Positions 24,276 to 33,653 of a stretch of 64,000 nt of DNA are shown here, piece after piece. Origin of the DNA: Acetatifactor sp. GTDB taxonomy: Bacteria; Bacillota; Clostridia; Lachnospirales; Lachnospiraceae. How positions within the stretch are numbered: position 1 is the first letter of the stretch; every line of letters starts with the position of its first letter. Below the pieces are notes generated by a model, which saw nothing but the letters and a program-made list of their open reading frames with translations, had not been told where the DNA came from and ran no database searches. A program made the translations under genes and the position numbers. The DNA lies in the NCBI GenBank assembly GCA_024693365.1, contig JAILLF010000010.1:1-64000 (forward strand), read 5' to 3'.

Positions 24276-25370
24276 TCAGTCACGGGTATAAATGGTATAG
24301 CCTTTTCCCTTTAAAATCGATTCAGCCTTTTCGGTGCTTTCCTTGTCGTAAAGCTCTATGCGCAGCACGCCGCCTTCGTATTCGCGATTATGCGTGATGC
24401 CGATGTTCTTGATGCTCACCTGATTCAATGCAAGGATCGTTGCAATGGCGGCAATGGCACCGGGTTCATCCGCGATGTCCACCATGAGGACAAAGCTCTT
24501 TTTAATGGGACCGCTGGAAGCGCTGATAAAGGAATCGCGATAAATGCGCGCACTGTCAAAGGTTTCGTAAAGCTTTTCAGAGTCTCTTCCCTTTAAGTAA
24601 GTGCGGAATTTTTCCAGGGAATCCACATAGCGATCCAAAAGAATCTCAATATTCCCCGTGTTGGTCAGGCAAATCTGCTGCCACATGGCGGCAGAAGAGG
24701 AGGAAATGCGCGTGATGTCCTTAAAACCGCCGGCCGCAATCATTTTCATCAATCCGTCCGCATTGTCGCTGTCCCTCACAAGATTTACGAGGGATGCGGA
24801 GATCACGTGCGGCAGGTGGCTTACGGCTGCGGTGACGTAGTCGTGCTCCTCGCAGGATAAGATCAGGGGAATGGAACCAAAGCTGCTCACCAGCTCGCGA
24901 TAGCTTTCCAGTTTTTCCTTGGAAACCTCGGGGGTGGGAGTCAGAATGTAATAAGCGTTTTGTAACAGAACGGACTTCGAATTAACGTAGCCCACGCGCT
25001 CGCTGCCCGCCATGGGATGTCCGCCGATAAACTGAGTCTCCAGGCCCAGTTTTTTTATGTTTTCGTGAATGTCAGTCTTTACGCTGCCGACGTCGGTCAA
25101 CAGGCAGCCGGGTGAAAGATAAGGCTTGAGGAGCAGGAGATTGGAGTCGTTTTTCTGAACGGGCGCGCACAAGAACAAATAGTCACACGCGGAAAAACGA
25201 TCATCGATCGCGTCAGTGATCTCATTAGCCACGCCGTCGGAAAGGGCAAGACGGAGAGATTCCTGATTGACGTCATGGGCGATGATCCTGGCGTCTTCCT
25301 GCGTTTCCCTGATCGCGCGGGCGATGGACCCGCCGATCAATCCCAAACCAATAAATCCATAAGTCTTCAC
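24276..25370 (-). CDS. tyrA: Prephenate dehydrogenase with ACT domain
   Basis: A 364-residue TyrA that oxidatively decarboxylates prephenate to 4-hydroxyphenylpyruvate in tyrosine synthesis. The start is the GTG at 25370 (reverse), since GGAGGA lies eight bases before it and the protein then begins at the Rossmann motif KTYGFIGLGLIGGSIARAI. The conserved TDVGSVKTDI, GGHPMAGSERVG and the catalytic HLPHVISASLV region follow. The last 75 residues are an ACT domain (VLMVDIADEPGAIAAIATIL), usually the tyrosine feedback site. It is the only large gene on the minus strand and stands alone. Confidence 0.94.
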   Translation of the reverse strand: MKTYGFIGLGLIGGSIARAIRETQEDARIIAHDVNQESLRLALSDGVANEITDAIDDRFSACDYLFLCAPVQKNDSNLLLLKPYLSPGCLLTDVGSVKTDIHENIKKLGLETQFIGGHPMAGSERVGYVNSKSVLLQNAYYILTPTPEVSKEKLESYRELVSSFGSIPLILSCEEHDYVTAAVSHLPHVISASLVNLVRDSDNADGLMKMIAAGGFKDITRISSSSAAMWQQICLTNTGNIEILLDRYVDSLEKFRTYLKGRDSEKLYETFDSARIYRDSFISASSGPIKKSFVLMVDIADEPGAIAAIATILALNQVSIKNIGITHNREYEGGVLRIELYDKESTEKAESILKGKGYTIYTRD

Positions 25371-25439
25371 GTAGTTGTCCTCCGGATTAAGTTTCCGGTA
25401 CGATGCCGGAACTATCGATGAATAAGATATATCGTTTGT

Positions 25440-25468
25440 ACTATAGCACTTGAAGGCATAACAATCAA
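25440..25468 (-). promoter_or_regulatory. SigA promoter of tyrA
   Basis: On the minus strand TTGATT (25468-25463), 17-bp spacer and TATAGT (25445-25440). The leader of about 60 bases contains a small TTCCGG/CCGGAA hairpin. Confidence 0.6.
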
Positions 25469-25572
25469 TCAAAAAATGCATTTCCCGCGCCAGTTTTTGT
25501 ATGAAATCTCGGATGCAAAAAAAATAATTTACTGCAAACGGAGAAAAAATTGGTGGAAATATAGAATTTTCC

Positions 25573-25601
25573 TTGTAATTTGACTGAATATTTAGTAAAA
25601 T
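25573..25601 (+). promoter_or_regulatory. SigA promoter of the EF-G-like gene
   Basis: TTGTAA (25573-25578), 17-bp spacer, TAAAAT (25596-25601), 45 bases before the start codon. Confidence 0.6.
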
Positions 25602-25646
25602 AGCTTTATGGGGTTTCCCAAAATTCAGCTATTGGAGGAAAGACAT

Positions 25647-27740
25647 ATGAATGTTTACACATCAGACAAGATTCGTAACGTAGTGCTGCTTGGACATGGC
25701 GGGGCAGGTAAGACCTCTTTGGCAGAGGCGTTTGGGTATATTTCCGGAATTACTTCCAGAATGGGCAAGGTATCTGACGGAAATACCATCAGCGATTACG
25801 GCAAGGAAGAGCAGAAACGCCAGTTTTCCATTAGCACTTCCGTGATCCCCATCGAATGGGAAGGCATGAAGATCAACGTTTTGGATACCCCTGGCTATTT
25901 TGATTTTGTTGGTGAGGTTGAAGAGGCAGTCAGCGCGGCAGGCGCAGCAATCATCGTCGTAAACGGCAAGGCCGGCATCGAAGTTGGTACTTTAAAGGCT
26001 TGGGAGCTTTGCGAAAAGTATAAGCTGCCCAGGATCATCTATGTGTCCAACATGGACATGGACAATGCTTCCTTCCGTCAGGTGGTGGAAGACATGACGG
26101 CGATGTTTGGCAAGAAGATGGCTCCGTTCCATCTGCCCATCCGTGAGAACGAGAAATTTGTCGGTTACGTTAACGTGATCACTGAGACCGGTAATCGTTG
26201 GAATGGCAAGGAAGTTGTTCCCTGCGAAGTTCCCGAGTACAGTAAGGCAAACCTTCAGATTTGCCGTGATACCTTGATGGAATCCGTTGCTGAGACCAGC
26301 GAGGAAATGATGGAGCGTTACTTTGGCGGTGAGGAATTCACGGAAGCCGAGATCCGTTCCGCACTCAGAATCAACGTATGTGATTGCCAGATCGTTCCCA
26401 TGACCATGGGCTCCAGTGTTCTGTGTCAGGGCATTTACACGCTTTTGGATGACGTGATCAAATACTTCCCGAGTCCTGAGAACCGTGAGGTTGCCGGCAT
26501 CAACAATAAGACTGGTGAAATTTATCACGCAGATTATGATTTCTCCAAGGCGAAGACGGCATACATCTGGAAGACCATCGTTGATCCCTTCATCGGTAAG
26601 TACTCTCTGATCAAGGTGAACTCCGGCGTTCTGAAGACGGATGACGTGATGTACAACGTTGACAAGGACATTGAAGAGAAGATCGGCAAGCTTTACGTGC
26701 TTCAGGGCAACAAGCCCATCGAAGTTCCCGAGCTTCACGCAGGCGACATCGGCGCACTGGCTAAGCTGACCGCTGCCCGCACCGGAAACAGCCTTTCCAC
26801 GAAGGCAACCACGATTAAGTTTGGTAAATTTGAGATTTCGACGCCCTACACCTACATGCGCTATAAGCCCAAGAATAAGGCTGACGTTGACAAGATCTCC
26901 CAGGCACTTCAGAAGATTGGCCACGAGGATCTGACCATGAAGACCGTGAACGATTCCGAGAACAGCCAGCTTCTTCTTTACGGAATGGGCGATCAGCATC
27001 TTGAAATCATCGTGAGCAGGCTGCTCAACGAGTATAAGGTAGAGGTTGACCTGGCACAGCCGAAGGTTGCTTATCGCGAGACGATCCGCAAGAACTCTGA
27101 CGTGGAATACAAGTACAAGAAGCAGTCCGGCGGACATGGCCAGTATGGTCACGTTAAGATGCGCTTTAGTCCTTCCGGTGATCTTGAGAAGCCTTATGAG
27201 TTCGAGACGGAGGTTGTTGGCGGTGCTGTTCCCAAGAACTACTTCCCCGCAGTGGAAAAGGGCTTGCAGGATTCCGTCCTGAAGGGACCTTTGGCAGCAT
27301 ACCCGGTTGTTGGCGTGAAGGCAGTTCTGTATGATGGTTCCTACCATCCCGTAGACTCTTCGGAAATGGCCTTCAAGGTTGCAACGATCCAGGCCTTCAA
27401 GAAGGGCTTCATGGAAGCACAGCCCGTACTGCTTGAGCCTATCGTATCCCTGAAGGTTGTGGTTCCTGATTCCTATACCGGTGACGTTATGGGCGACCTC
27501 AACAAGAGAAGAGGACGCGTTCTGGGCATGAACCCCATCGCCGGAGGAAAGCAGCAGATCGAGGCAGACGTACCGATGAGCATGCTCTTTGGCTATTGCA
27601 CGGATCTTCGTTCCATGACTGGCGGACGTGGCACTTATTCCTATGAATTTGCCCGTTACGAGCAGGCACCCAGCGACGTGCAGGAGAAGGAAGTTGCAGC
27701 AAGAGCAGCAAAGGTTGCAGAGAACGCAGTGGAAGAATAA
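25647..27740 (+). CDS. Elongation factor G-like translational GTPase
   Basis: A 697-residue EF-G paralogue with GTPase domain, domain II, and domains III-V including QSGGHGQYGHVKM and the C-terminal GRVLGMNPIAGGKQ block. ATG 25647 follows TTGGAGGAA. The G1 loop is GHGGAGKTSL instead of the AHIDAGKTT of true EF-G, G3 is DTPGYFDFVGE and G4 reads SNMD where NKMD is expected, so guanine recognition may be altered. It is not next to rpsL, rpsG or tuf, again unlike fusA. This fits the EF-G-like (FusA2-type) branch, whose role is less clear than that of canonical EF-G. Codon bias suggests high expression. Confidence 0.88.
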   Translation: MNVYTSDKIRNVVLLGHGGAGKTSLAEAFGYISGITSRMGKVSDGNTISDYGKEEQKRQFSISTSVIPIEWEGMKINVLDTPGYFDFVGEVEEAVSAAGAAIIVVNGKAGIEVGTLKAWELCEKYKLPRIIYVSNMDMDNASFRQVVEDMTAMFGKKMAPFHLPIRENEKFVGYVNVITETGNRWNGKEVVPCEVPEYSKANLQICRDTLMESVAETSEEMMERYFGGEEFTEAEIRSALRINVCDCQIVPMTMGSSVLCQGIYTLLDDVIKYFPSPENREVAGINNKTGEIYHADYDFSKAKTAYIWKTIVDPFIGKYSLIKVNSGVLKTDDVMYNVDKDIEEKIGKLYVLQGNKPIEVPELHAGDIGALAKLTAARTGNSLSTKATTIKFGKFEISTPYTYMRYKPKNKADVDKISQALQKIGHEDLTMKTVNDSENSQLLLYGMGDQHLEIIVSRLLNEYKVEVDLAQPKVAYRETIRKNSDVEYKYKKQSGGHGQYGHVKMRFSPSGDLEKPYEFETEVVGGAVPKNYFPAVEKGLQDSVLKGPLAAYPVVGVKAVLYDGSYHPVDSSEMAFKVATIQAFKKGFMEAQPVLLEPIVSLKVVVPDSYTGDVMGDLNKRRGRVLGMNPIAGGKQQIEADVPMSMLFGYCTDLRSMTGGRGTYSYEFARYEQAPSDVQEKEVAARAAKVAENAVEE

Positions 27741-27761
27741 TTTCATTACCGTTAATTCAAG

Positions 27762-27790
27762 GGAGTCCCGCAATTGCGGGGCTCCTTTTT
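27762..27790 (+). terminator. Terminator after the EF-G-like gene
   Basis: GGAGTCCCGC and GCGGGGCTCC pair around AATT, then TTTTT. Confidence 0.87.
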
Positions 27791-27921
27791 GCATTAGGAA
27801 ATTTTAAGAATTTTCAGTATTGATTATTTAGAAATATGTTATAAGATAGTTATGTGAGAAAAACATACGTAATTTATCGTTACGATATTATTTTGTAATC
27901 TTTTGTTATTTGGTGGATACA

Positions 27922-28602
27922 ATGAAGAAAAGACTAGTTCCGGCGGAGATGATACTTCCGCTCCTTATTACCGTAGTTGTCAATTTTTCGTCTTATTTTG
28001 GTTCCAGGATCTTTACAACGAGCCTGACGCATCATGAGATCACCTTTGCATGGGAGAATAAGATTCCCCTCTGGTCCTGGACGATTGTGATCTACTGGGG
28101 ATGTTATCTGTTCTGGATCGTAAATTATATTATTGCCGCCAGACGGGACAGGGCAATCGCTTATCGGTTCTTCTGTGCGGAAGTTTGCGCTAAGCTGATC
28201 TGCCTGTTTTTCTTCATCGTCTATCCCACGACGAACGTGCGCCCCGTTATCGAGGGAACGGGAATCTTTGACAAATGGATGCTTGCGCTCTATCATGTGG
28301 ATGCGGCGGATAATCTTTTCCCCTCGATCCATTGCCTGGTGAGCTGGTTTTGCGTGATTGCCGTAAGGGATAACGAGAAGATTCCCAAATGGTATCGGTG
28401 GTTTTCACTTATTACGACGATTGCCATTTGCCTGTCTACCCTTACGACGAAACAGCATGCATTTGTGGACGTGGTGGGAGGCATTGGTTTTGCCGAACTT
28501 TGCTATTTCGTGGTGCATAAAACGGGGCTGGTTCGCAGATATGAAAGGAGATTAACCGCCATTGGAGGATTTTTCGGAAAACGAATTTCAAAAAAAGCTT
28601 AA
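27922..28602 (+). CDS. PAP2-family membrane phosphatase
   Basis: A 226-residue integral membrane protein of the PAP2 superfamily with about six helices. The three phosphatase motifs appear as YPTTNVRP, NLFPSIHCLVSW (the PSxH core) and TTKQHAFVDVVGG with the second catalytic His, a form closer to the inositol-phosphorylceramide-synthase-like subgroup than to bacterial PgpB. ATG 27922 follows GGTGG; the frame opens slightly earlier. It heads an operon with VTT, pssA and psd genes, so it may remove phosphate from phosphatidate or phosphatidylglycerol phosphate. Substrate is inferred from context. Confidence 0.82.
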   Translation: MKKRLVPAEMILPLLITVVVNFSSYFGSRIFTTSLTHHEITFAWENKIPLWSWTIVIYWGCYLFWIVNYIIAARRDRAIAYRFFCAEVCAKLICLFFFIVYPTTNVRPVIEGTGIFDKWMLALYHVDAADNLFPSIHCLVSWFCVIAVRDNEKIPKWYRWFSLITTIAICLSTLTTKQHAFVDVVGGIGFAELCYFVVHKTGLVRRYERRLTAIGGFFGKRISKKA

Positions 28603-29143
28603 ATCCTTGACGGTTTTGGGACTTTTGATTCTACTGGCGTTTGGCCTAAAGCTTCTGATCAAGGATAAGATCAGATCCATAGAGGATTTACAAATTTACG
28701 TCAAACAATTTGGAGTGTTTGCTCCTGCATTACTGACGCTGATCCAGGCATTTCAGGTTGTCGTGCCAATTCTTCCGGGATATCTTGGATGCGCCGCGGG
28801 AGCCATCGCCTTTGGAAGTGCCACGGGATTTTGGTGTAATTACGTTGGAATCAGTATTGGCTCCATCATTGCATATTTTTTGGCACGGAAATTTGGAATC
28901 GACATTGTGTTGACCATGTTTTCCAAAAAGTTTTACGACAAATGGTCTCACAGAATCGAAAAAAGCAAATCGTATGGCATTTTCTTGTTTTTTGCAACGC
29001 TGTTGCCGCTGTTTCCAGATGATTTTTTATGTTATTTTTCCGGTTTGATCAAGATGAACAGACGCAAGTTCATTGGGATAATTCTCTTGGGAAAGCCGTG
29101 GTGCATTTTGGCGTATAGTCTTATCTTTGGAATGATTAATTAG
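28562..29143 (+). CDS. VTT-domain (TVP38/TMEM64, DedA-related) membrane protein
   Basis: A 193-residue membrane protein of the VTT/SNARE-associated family. It starts at TTG 28562, with GAAAGGAG 11 bases upstream, inside the end of the PAP2 gene (41-base overlap). The family core can be seen in VVPILPGYLGCAAGAIAFG, the SIGSIIAYFLARKFG block and LFFATLLPLFPDDFLCYFSG. Relatives are phospholipid scramblases or carrier-lipid flippases, which suits an operon for phosphatidylethanolamine synthesis. Exact substrate unknown. Confidence 0.85.
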   Translation: MEDFSENEFQKKLKSLTVLGLLILLAFGLKLLIKDKIRSIEDLQIYVKQFGVFAPALLTLIQAFQVVVPILPGYLGCAAGAIAFGSATGFWCNYVGISIGSIIAYFLARKFGIDIVLTMFSKKFYDKWSHRIEKSKSYGIFLFFATLLPLFPDDFLCYFSGLIKMNRRKFIGIILLGKPWCILAYSLIFGMIN

Positions 29144-29166
29144 AGAGTGAAAAGGATTTCGCGAAC

Positions 29167-29862
29167 ATGGATAGAAAACAAATTGGCTATTATGATTATA
29201 CGGTAGTGCTTACTTATCTTGGCTTCATTATCTCGCTCTGCGGGATCATGCAGGCAGTAGGCGGACGGTACCTGAATGCGGTTCTTTGCCTGATGGTTAC
29301 GGGAATCTGCGACATGTTTGACGGGGCCGTTGCGGCGACCAAAAAGAATCGCACGCATCAGGAAAAGCGCTTTGGCATTCAAATTGACTCCCTGAGTGAT
29401 CTTGTAAGCTTTGGCGTGTTTCCCGCACTTCTCGTATATGAAATGTCCGGAAGGGCTTTGGCAGTTGGCGTGGTCAGCATCGTTTACGCGCTTTGTGCCC
29501 TAATCCGCCTTGCGTATTATAACGTGCTCGAAGAGGAGAGACAGGACCGGATCACGGAGCATCTGAAGGAAATGGCGGACCAAAGTCTGGAGACGCAGGT
29601 GATGGAGGAGGAGAAGAAGGTATATATGGGATTGCCCGTGACCTTTATCGCCATTACGCTGCCGGCCGTATATTTCTTTTATGACGATAACATTGCGCAT
29701 GCAAAGCTCTGGCTTGGCGGCCTTCTGGCGATCATGGCGGTTGCGTTTGTGACGCCGGTAAAGATCAAAAAACCTAAGGTGATGGGGAAAATCGTCCTTT
29801 TGATTCTTGGAGTGCTTGAGATCATCGCCATGACTTGGCTTGCACTTGTGGGGGCAACCTGA
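29167..29862 (+). CDS. pssA: CDP-diacylglycerol-serine O-phosphatidyltransferase
   Basis: A 231-residue integral membrane CDP-alcohol phosphatidyltransferase, read as phosphatidylserine synthase because psd follows with a one-base overlap (TGATG). The active-site signature is recognisable as DMFDGAVAATKKN, then FGIQIDSLSD (the G-x3-D-x3-D half). The arginine that normally follows the alanine in the first half is replaced by alanine (GCG GCG at about 29333-29338), a notable change in a motif otherwise nearly invariant. About six helices are predicted. Serine plus CDP-diacylglycerol would give phosphatidylserine. Confidence 0.88.
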   Translation: MDRKQIGYYDYTVVLTYLGFIISLCGIMQAVGGRYLNAVLCLMVTGICDMFDGAVAATKKNRTHQEKRFGIQIDSLSDLVSFGVFPALLVYEMSGRALAVGVVSIVYALCALIRLAYYNVLEEERQDRITEHLKEMADQSLETQVMEEEKKVYMGLPVTFIAITLPAVYFFYDDNIAHAKLWLGGLLAIMAVAFVTPVKIKKPKVMGKIVLLILGVLEIIAMTWLALVGAT

Positions 29863-30698
29863 TGAAACAAACAAATCATAAGCCTTCGGAGAGTCTGGCA
29901 CTTTGGTTTTTGTATCATACCGCTCTCGGCAGAATGGTTCTAAAGGTTCTTGTATGTCCTTTTGTCTCCCAAATTGCCGGAGCCGCGCTGGACAGTAAAG
30001 CGTCGGCTGCATTGATCCCGTGGTTTCGGAAAAAGAACGGCATTTCCATGGAGGGCGTGATCGTTCCAAAGGGCGGATTTCCGTCATTTAACGCATTCTT
30101 TTGCAGAAAGCGTGAGAATGCAGGCGTGAGTGAAAATGCAAAGCTATCCAGTCCGTGCGATGCATATTTGACCTGCATTCCGATAAAGAAGAATCAAATC
30201 TTCGACGTAAAGCATACGAGATTTAGCCTGCAGGATCTTCTGCAGGACAAGAAGCTTGCAGGGGAATTTACGGACGGAACCGCATTGGTATTTCGCCTAA
30301 CGCCGTCCCATTATCATCGATATGCCTATGCGGCAGACGGAGAAATCTTAAGTTGGCGAAGGATTCGCGGCATTCTGCACAGTGTTCGCCCCATCTGTAC
30401 GAGACAGGTTCCCGTGTATGCCCAAAATGCCAGGGAATATCAGGTGATCGAGACTAATGAACTTGGAAAAATCGTGCAAATGGAAATTGGCGCGATGATG
30501 ATTGGACGCATTTCGAATGAACGGCCCGTGGACAGAAAATCCGTGCGGGGCAAGGAAAAGGGAAGGTTTGAATTTGGCGGCTCCACAATCATGCTCTTGC
30601 TCCAAAAGGATTGCGTCTCCCTGCGCAAGGAGGTCATGGAAGCAGGAAGGGACGGCGGAGAATTGGCCGTATCCTACGGAGAAGACTTAACGGAATAA
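29862..30698 (+). CDS. psd: Phosphatidylserine decarboxylase
   Basis: A 278-residue pyruvoyl-dependent enzyme that makes phosphatidylethanolamine from phosphatidylserine at the membrane. ATG 29862 overlaps the pssA stop. The family blocks are FNAFFCRKR, the SSPCDAYLT segment, RLTPSHYHRYAYAADG with the catalytic His, and FEFGGSTIMLLL, where cleavage at the GGST serine creates the pyruvoyl group and the alpha and beta chains. Together with pssA this gives a complete PE branch. A terminator follows after eight bases. Confidence 0.93.
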   Translation: MKQTNHKPSESLALWFLYHTALGRMVLKVLVCPFVSQIAGAALDSKASAALIPWFRKKNGISMEGVIVPKGGFPSFNAFFCRKRENAGVSENAKLSSPCDAYLTCIPIKKNQIFDVKHTRFSLQDLLQDKKLAGEFTDGTALVFRLTPSHYHRYAYAADGEILSWRRIRGILHSVRPICTRQVPVYAQNAREYQVIETNELGKIVQMEIGAMMIGRISNERPVDRKSVRGKEKGRFEFGGSTIMLLLQKDCVSLRKEVMEAGRDGGELAVSYGEDLTE

Positions 30699-30705
30699 TG
30701 CACTT

Positions 30706-30742
30706 AAGGCTCCCTCGGAAATTCTACTTCAGGGAGCTTTTC
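30706..30742 (+). terminator. Terminator after psd
   Basis: AAGGCTCCCT (30706-30715) pairs with AGGGAGCTTT (30731-30740) and is followed by a short T run. Confidence 0.8.
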
Positions 30743-30748
30743 CATGCC

Positions 30749-30777
30749 TTGACATTGCAGGGAAAAACGAGTAAAAT
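30749..30777 (+). promoter_or_regulatory. SigA promoter of leuS
   Basis: Consensus TTGACA (30749-30754), 17-bp spacer, TAAAAT (30772-30777). The leader of about 28 bases is too short for a T-box. Confidence 0.78.
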
Positions 30778-30811
30778 ATTGCTTTAACAAGATTCAAGGG
30801 AGGACGAAATT

Positions 30812-33223
30812 ATGGCAGTTCCTTATAATCATCATGAAGTAGAATCAAAATGGCAGGGAATCTGGGATCAGGAGAAGGCATTTGCAACGTCCAATGATTA
30901 TTCCAAGCCGAAGTTTTACGCGTTAGTTGAGTTCCCTTATCCTTCAGGACAAGGGCTTCACGTAGGTCATCCCAGACCTTACACCGCACTTGACATCGTA
31001 GCCAGAAAGAGAAGAATGCAGGGCTATAACGTGCTGTATCCCATGGGTTGGGACGCATTCGGTCTTCCTACTGAGAACTATGCGATCAAGAATCACATTC
31101 ATCCCAAGATCGTAACGAAGAATAATGTTGCAAGATTTAAGATGCAGCTTCATTCCCTGGGCTATTCCTTTGACTGGGACCGCGAGATCAACACCACGGA
31201 TCCCCAATATTATAAGTGGACCCAGTGGATTTTCCTGAAATTATTTAAGGCAGGCCTTGCATACAAGACGGAAATGCCCATCAACTGGTGTACCTCCTGT
31301 AAGGTTGGCCTTGCAAACGAAGAGGTGGTAAACGGCGTCTGCGAGCGTTGCGGAAGCGAAGTTGTCCGTAAGGTAAAGAGTCAGTGGATGTTGAAAATCA
31401 CTGAGTATGCGGATAAGCTTCTTGAGGGCCTTGACACCGTTGATTACATTGAAAAGGTAAAGGTTTCCCAGAAAAACTGGATTGGTAAGTCTACCGGTGC
31501 TGAGGTGGATTTCCAGCTGGCAGGCAAGGAAGATAAGCTTCGCGTTTACACGACCCGTCCTGATACCCTGTTTGGTGCGACCTACATGGTTATCTCTCCT
31601 GAGCATCCTCTGATCGATAAGTATCAGGCAGAAATAGGGAACATGGACGAAGTGATCGCTTACAGAGAGCTTGCCGCAAGAAAGTCTGATTTCGAGCGTA
31701 CCGAGCTTGCAAAGGATAAGACCGGCGTTCAGATTAACGGTCTTTCCGCGATCAATCCCGTAAACGGAAAGGAGATTCCGATTTGGATCTCTGACTACGT
31801 ACTGATGAGCTATGGTACCGGTGCGATCATGGCAGTGCCTGCGCATGACGAGCGTGACTGGGATTTCGCAAAGAAGTTTGGTCTTCCCATCATTGAGGTT
31901 GTTGCCGGAAGCCCCGTTTCCGTGCAGGAGCAGGTATTCACCGACGTACAGACCGGAACCTTAGTGAATTCTGATTTCCTGAACGGACTTTCCGTTGCAG
32001 ATGCAAAGAAGAAGATTATTGCATTCTTAGAGGAGAAGGGCATTGGCACCAGCAAGACGAACTTTAAGCTTCGTGACTGGGTGTTCTCCCGTCAGAGATA
32101 CTGGGGTGAGCCCATCCCCATCGTAAAGTGTGAAAAGTGCGGTTACGTTCCCATTGATGAGTCGGAGCTCCCCTTAGAGCTTCCTGAGGTGGAGAGCTAC
32201 ATGCCCACCGATAACGGAGAATCTCCTCTGGCAACCATGACTGCTTGGGTAAATACCACTTGTCCCTGCTGCGGGGGCCACGCAAAGAGAGAGACGGATA
32301 CCATGCCTCAGTGGGCTGGTTCCTCATGGTATTTCCTGCGCTATACGGATCCTACCAATACGGAAGCACTTGCAAGCAAGGAAGCATTAAAGTACTGGCT
32401 TCCCGTTGACTGGTATAACGGAGGCATGGAGCACACGACCCTGCACCTTCTGTATTCCAGATTCTGGCACAGATTCCTGTATGACCAGGGCGTGGTACCC
32501 ACCGCAGAGCCTTATCAGAAGAGAACGAGCCATGGCATGATCCTTGGATCCAACGGCGAGAAGATGTCAAAGTCCCGCGGAAACGTGGTAAATCCTGATG
32601 ACATCGTACAGGATTACGGTGCAGACACGCTTCGTACCTATGAGATGTTCATTGGTGCATTTGATCTCTCCGCAGCATGGAGTGAGGACGGCGTAAAGGG
32701 ATGCCGCAGATTCTTAGAGAGAGTTTGGAAGCTGCAGGACATCCTTGTGGATGGAGATGTTTACAGCGCTGACTTAGAGACGAAGATGCATCAGACCATC
32801 AAGAAGGTTTCCTCAGATTTTGAGAGCCTGAAGTACAACACGGCAATCGCGGCAATGATGGGACTGATCAATGAATTCTACAAGAAGAACTCCATCACGA
32901 AGGCTGAGTACAAGACCTTCCTGATCCTCTTAAATCCCGTTGCGCCTCATATCACCGAGGAGCTTTGGCAGGCGGTTGGATTTGAGGGCAGGGTATATCA
33001 GCAGACCTGGCCGTCCCATGATGAGGCAAAGACCGTGGAATCCACTGTTGAAATCGCCGTACAGATCAATGGTAAGGTAAAGACCACCATCATGATCGCA
33101 AAGGATGAGGCTCAGGCAGATGCCATCGCAAAGGCAAAGGAAGCGCTTGGCGACAAACTGACCGGCAACGTGATCAAGGAGATCTACGTACCCGGAAGAC
33201 TTGTAAACATTGTAGCTAAATAA
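30812..33223 (+). CDS. leuS: Leucine-tRNA ligase
   Basis: LeuRS (803 residues), a class I synthetase. Seen in order: the HIGH-type motif in [16 protein letters not shown] (about residue 40), a zinc-binding pair CTSC...CERC, the CP1 editing domain with [13 protein letters not shown] and the [15 protein letters not shown] loop that hydrolyses mischarged tRNA, a second CxxC region, the KMSKS loop ([13 protein letters not shown]) and the anticodon-binding helical domain. Length is normal. AGGGAGGA precedes the ATG. Monocistronic; closed by a terminator and then a palindromic repeat block. Confidence 0.97.
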   Translation: MAVPYNHHEVESKWQGIWDQEKAFATSNDYSKPKFYALVEFPYPSGQGLHVGHPRPYTALDIVARKRRMQGYNVLYPMGWDAFGLPTENYAIKNHIHPKIVTKNNVARFKMQLHSLGYSFDWDREINTTDPQYYKWTQWIFLKLFKAGLAYKTEMPINWCTSCKVGLANEEVVNGVCERCGSEVVRKVKSQWMLKITEYADKLLEGLDTVDYIEKVKVSQKNWIGKSTGAEVDFQLAGKEDKLRVYTTRPDTLFGATYMVISPEHPLIDKYQAEIGNMDEVIAYRELAARKSDFERTELAKDKTGVQINGLSAINPVNGKEIPIWISDYVLMSYGTGAIMAVPAHDERDWDFAKKFGLPIIEVVAGSPVSVQEQVFTDVQTGTLVNSDFLNGLSVADAKKKIIAFLEEKGIGTSKTNFKLRDWVFSRQRYWGEPIPIVKCEKCGYVPIDESELPLELPEVESYMPTDNGESPLATMTAWVNTTCPCCGGHAKRETDTMPQWAGSSWYFLRYTDPTNTEALASKEALKYWLPVDWYNGGMEHTTLHLLYSRFWHRFLYDQGVVPTAEPYQKRTSHGMILGSNGEKMSKSRGNVVNPDDIVQDYGADTLRTYEMFIGAFDLSAAWSEDGVKGCRRFLERVWKLQDILVDGDVYSADLETKMHQTIKKVSSDFESLKYNTAIAAMMGLINEFYKKNSITKAEYKTFLILLNPVAPHITEELWQAVGFEGRVYQQTWPSHDEAKTVESTVEIAVQINGKVKTTIMIAKDEAQADAIAKAKEALGDKLTGNVIKEIYVPGRLVNIVAK

Positions 33224-33236
33224 ATGTATGATGGAA

Positions 33237-33263
33237 GGGGTTGCCGCCGGCAGCCCCTTTTTT
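33237..33263 (+). terminator. Terminator after leuS
   Basis: GGGGTTGCC and GGCAGCCCC form a 9-bp stem with a 3-base loop, then TTTTTT. Confidence 0.86.
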
Positions 33264-33267
33264 ATGT

Positions 33268-33357
33268 CACGGGTTGTGTCACGGGAACGTGTCAATTGAC
33301 ACGTTCCCGTGGCATGCAAAAACGTGTCAACTGACACGTCCCCGTGACACGTTTTTT
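33268..33357. repeat. Tandem palindromic (REP-like) repeat block
   Basis: Three related units built from GTGTCA, TGACAC and CACGGG words. The middle unit, 33280-33311, is a perfect 32-bp palindrome centred on CAATTG. The next, 33318-33356, has 12-bp arms (AAAAACGTGTCA and TGACACGTTTTT) and an internal 8-bp palindrome, and ends like a terminator. A partial copy (GTCACGGG) precedes them. The block supplies the last codons and stop of the small minus-strand gene beside it, suggesting insertion at that gene's end. Confidence 0.7.
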
Positions 33358-33605
33358 ATGAGGTCGTCGATCTTGGCGTTGTCTTCTGCGGAACTGTGTT
33401 TGCGTATGGCAGCAATGGCGGAAGACATTTCTGAGGGAGTGAAGGCAAGGCCTTTTTCCTTCGCCTCCTTCAGGAGAGGCAGAATTTCACGAAGGAGTTC
33501 CTTTTGTGTTTTCCCCTGACCGTGAGTAAATAGTTTAGACAGCAGATCCAGTTTTTCTTTGGGAATGGAATGCACCAGTTCATCCTCCATCCATGGTTCT
33601 TTCAT
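33327..33605 (-). CDS. Hypothetical protein, 92 aa
   Basis: A small soluble, mostly helical, charged protein of unknown family (MKEPWMEDELVHSIPKEKLD at the start). GGAG lies eight bases upstream of the ATG at 33605 (reverse). Its final residues (VSRGRVS) and stop are made by the REP-like repeat, so the original C-terminus may have been different. It follows a second small unknown gene in the same direction after 48 bases, and a Cys-rich small protein gene lies upstream of both. Confidence 0.55.
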   Translation of the reverse strand: MKEPWMEDELVHSIPKEKLDLLSKLFTHGQGKTQKELLREILPLLKEAKEKGLAFTPSEMSSAIAAIRKHSSAEDNAKIDDLIKNVSRGRVS

Positions 33606-33653
33606 TGCTTGATTCTCCTTTACGCATGATGATTTCCCTGTGGTTGATTCTAT

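Noticed and set aside
25992..27794. A 600-codon open frame on the minus strand opposite the EF-G-like gene
   Set aside because: It is the antisense shadow of a strongly biased gene; no ribosome site, no recognisable domain, and the + strand protein is certain.
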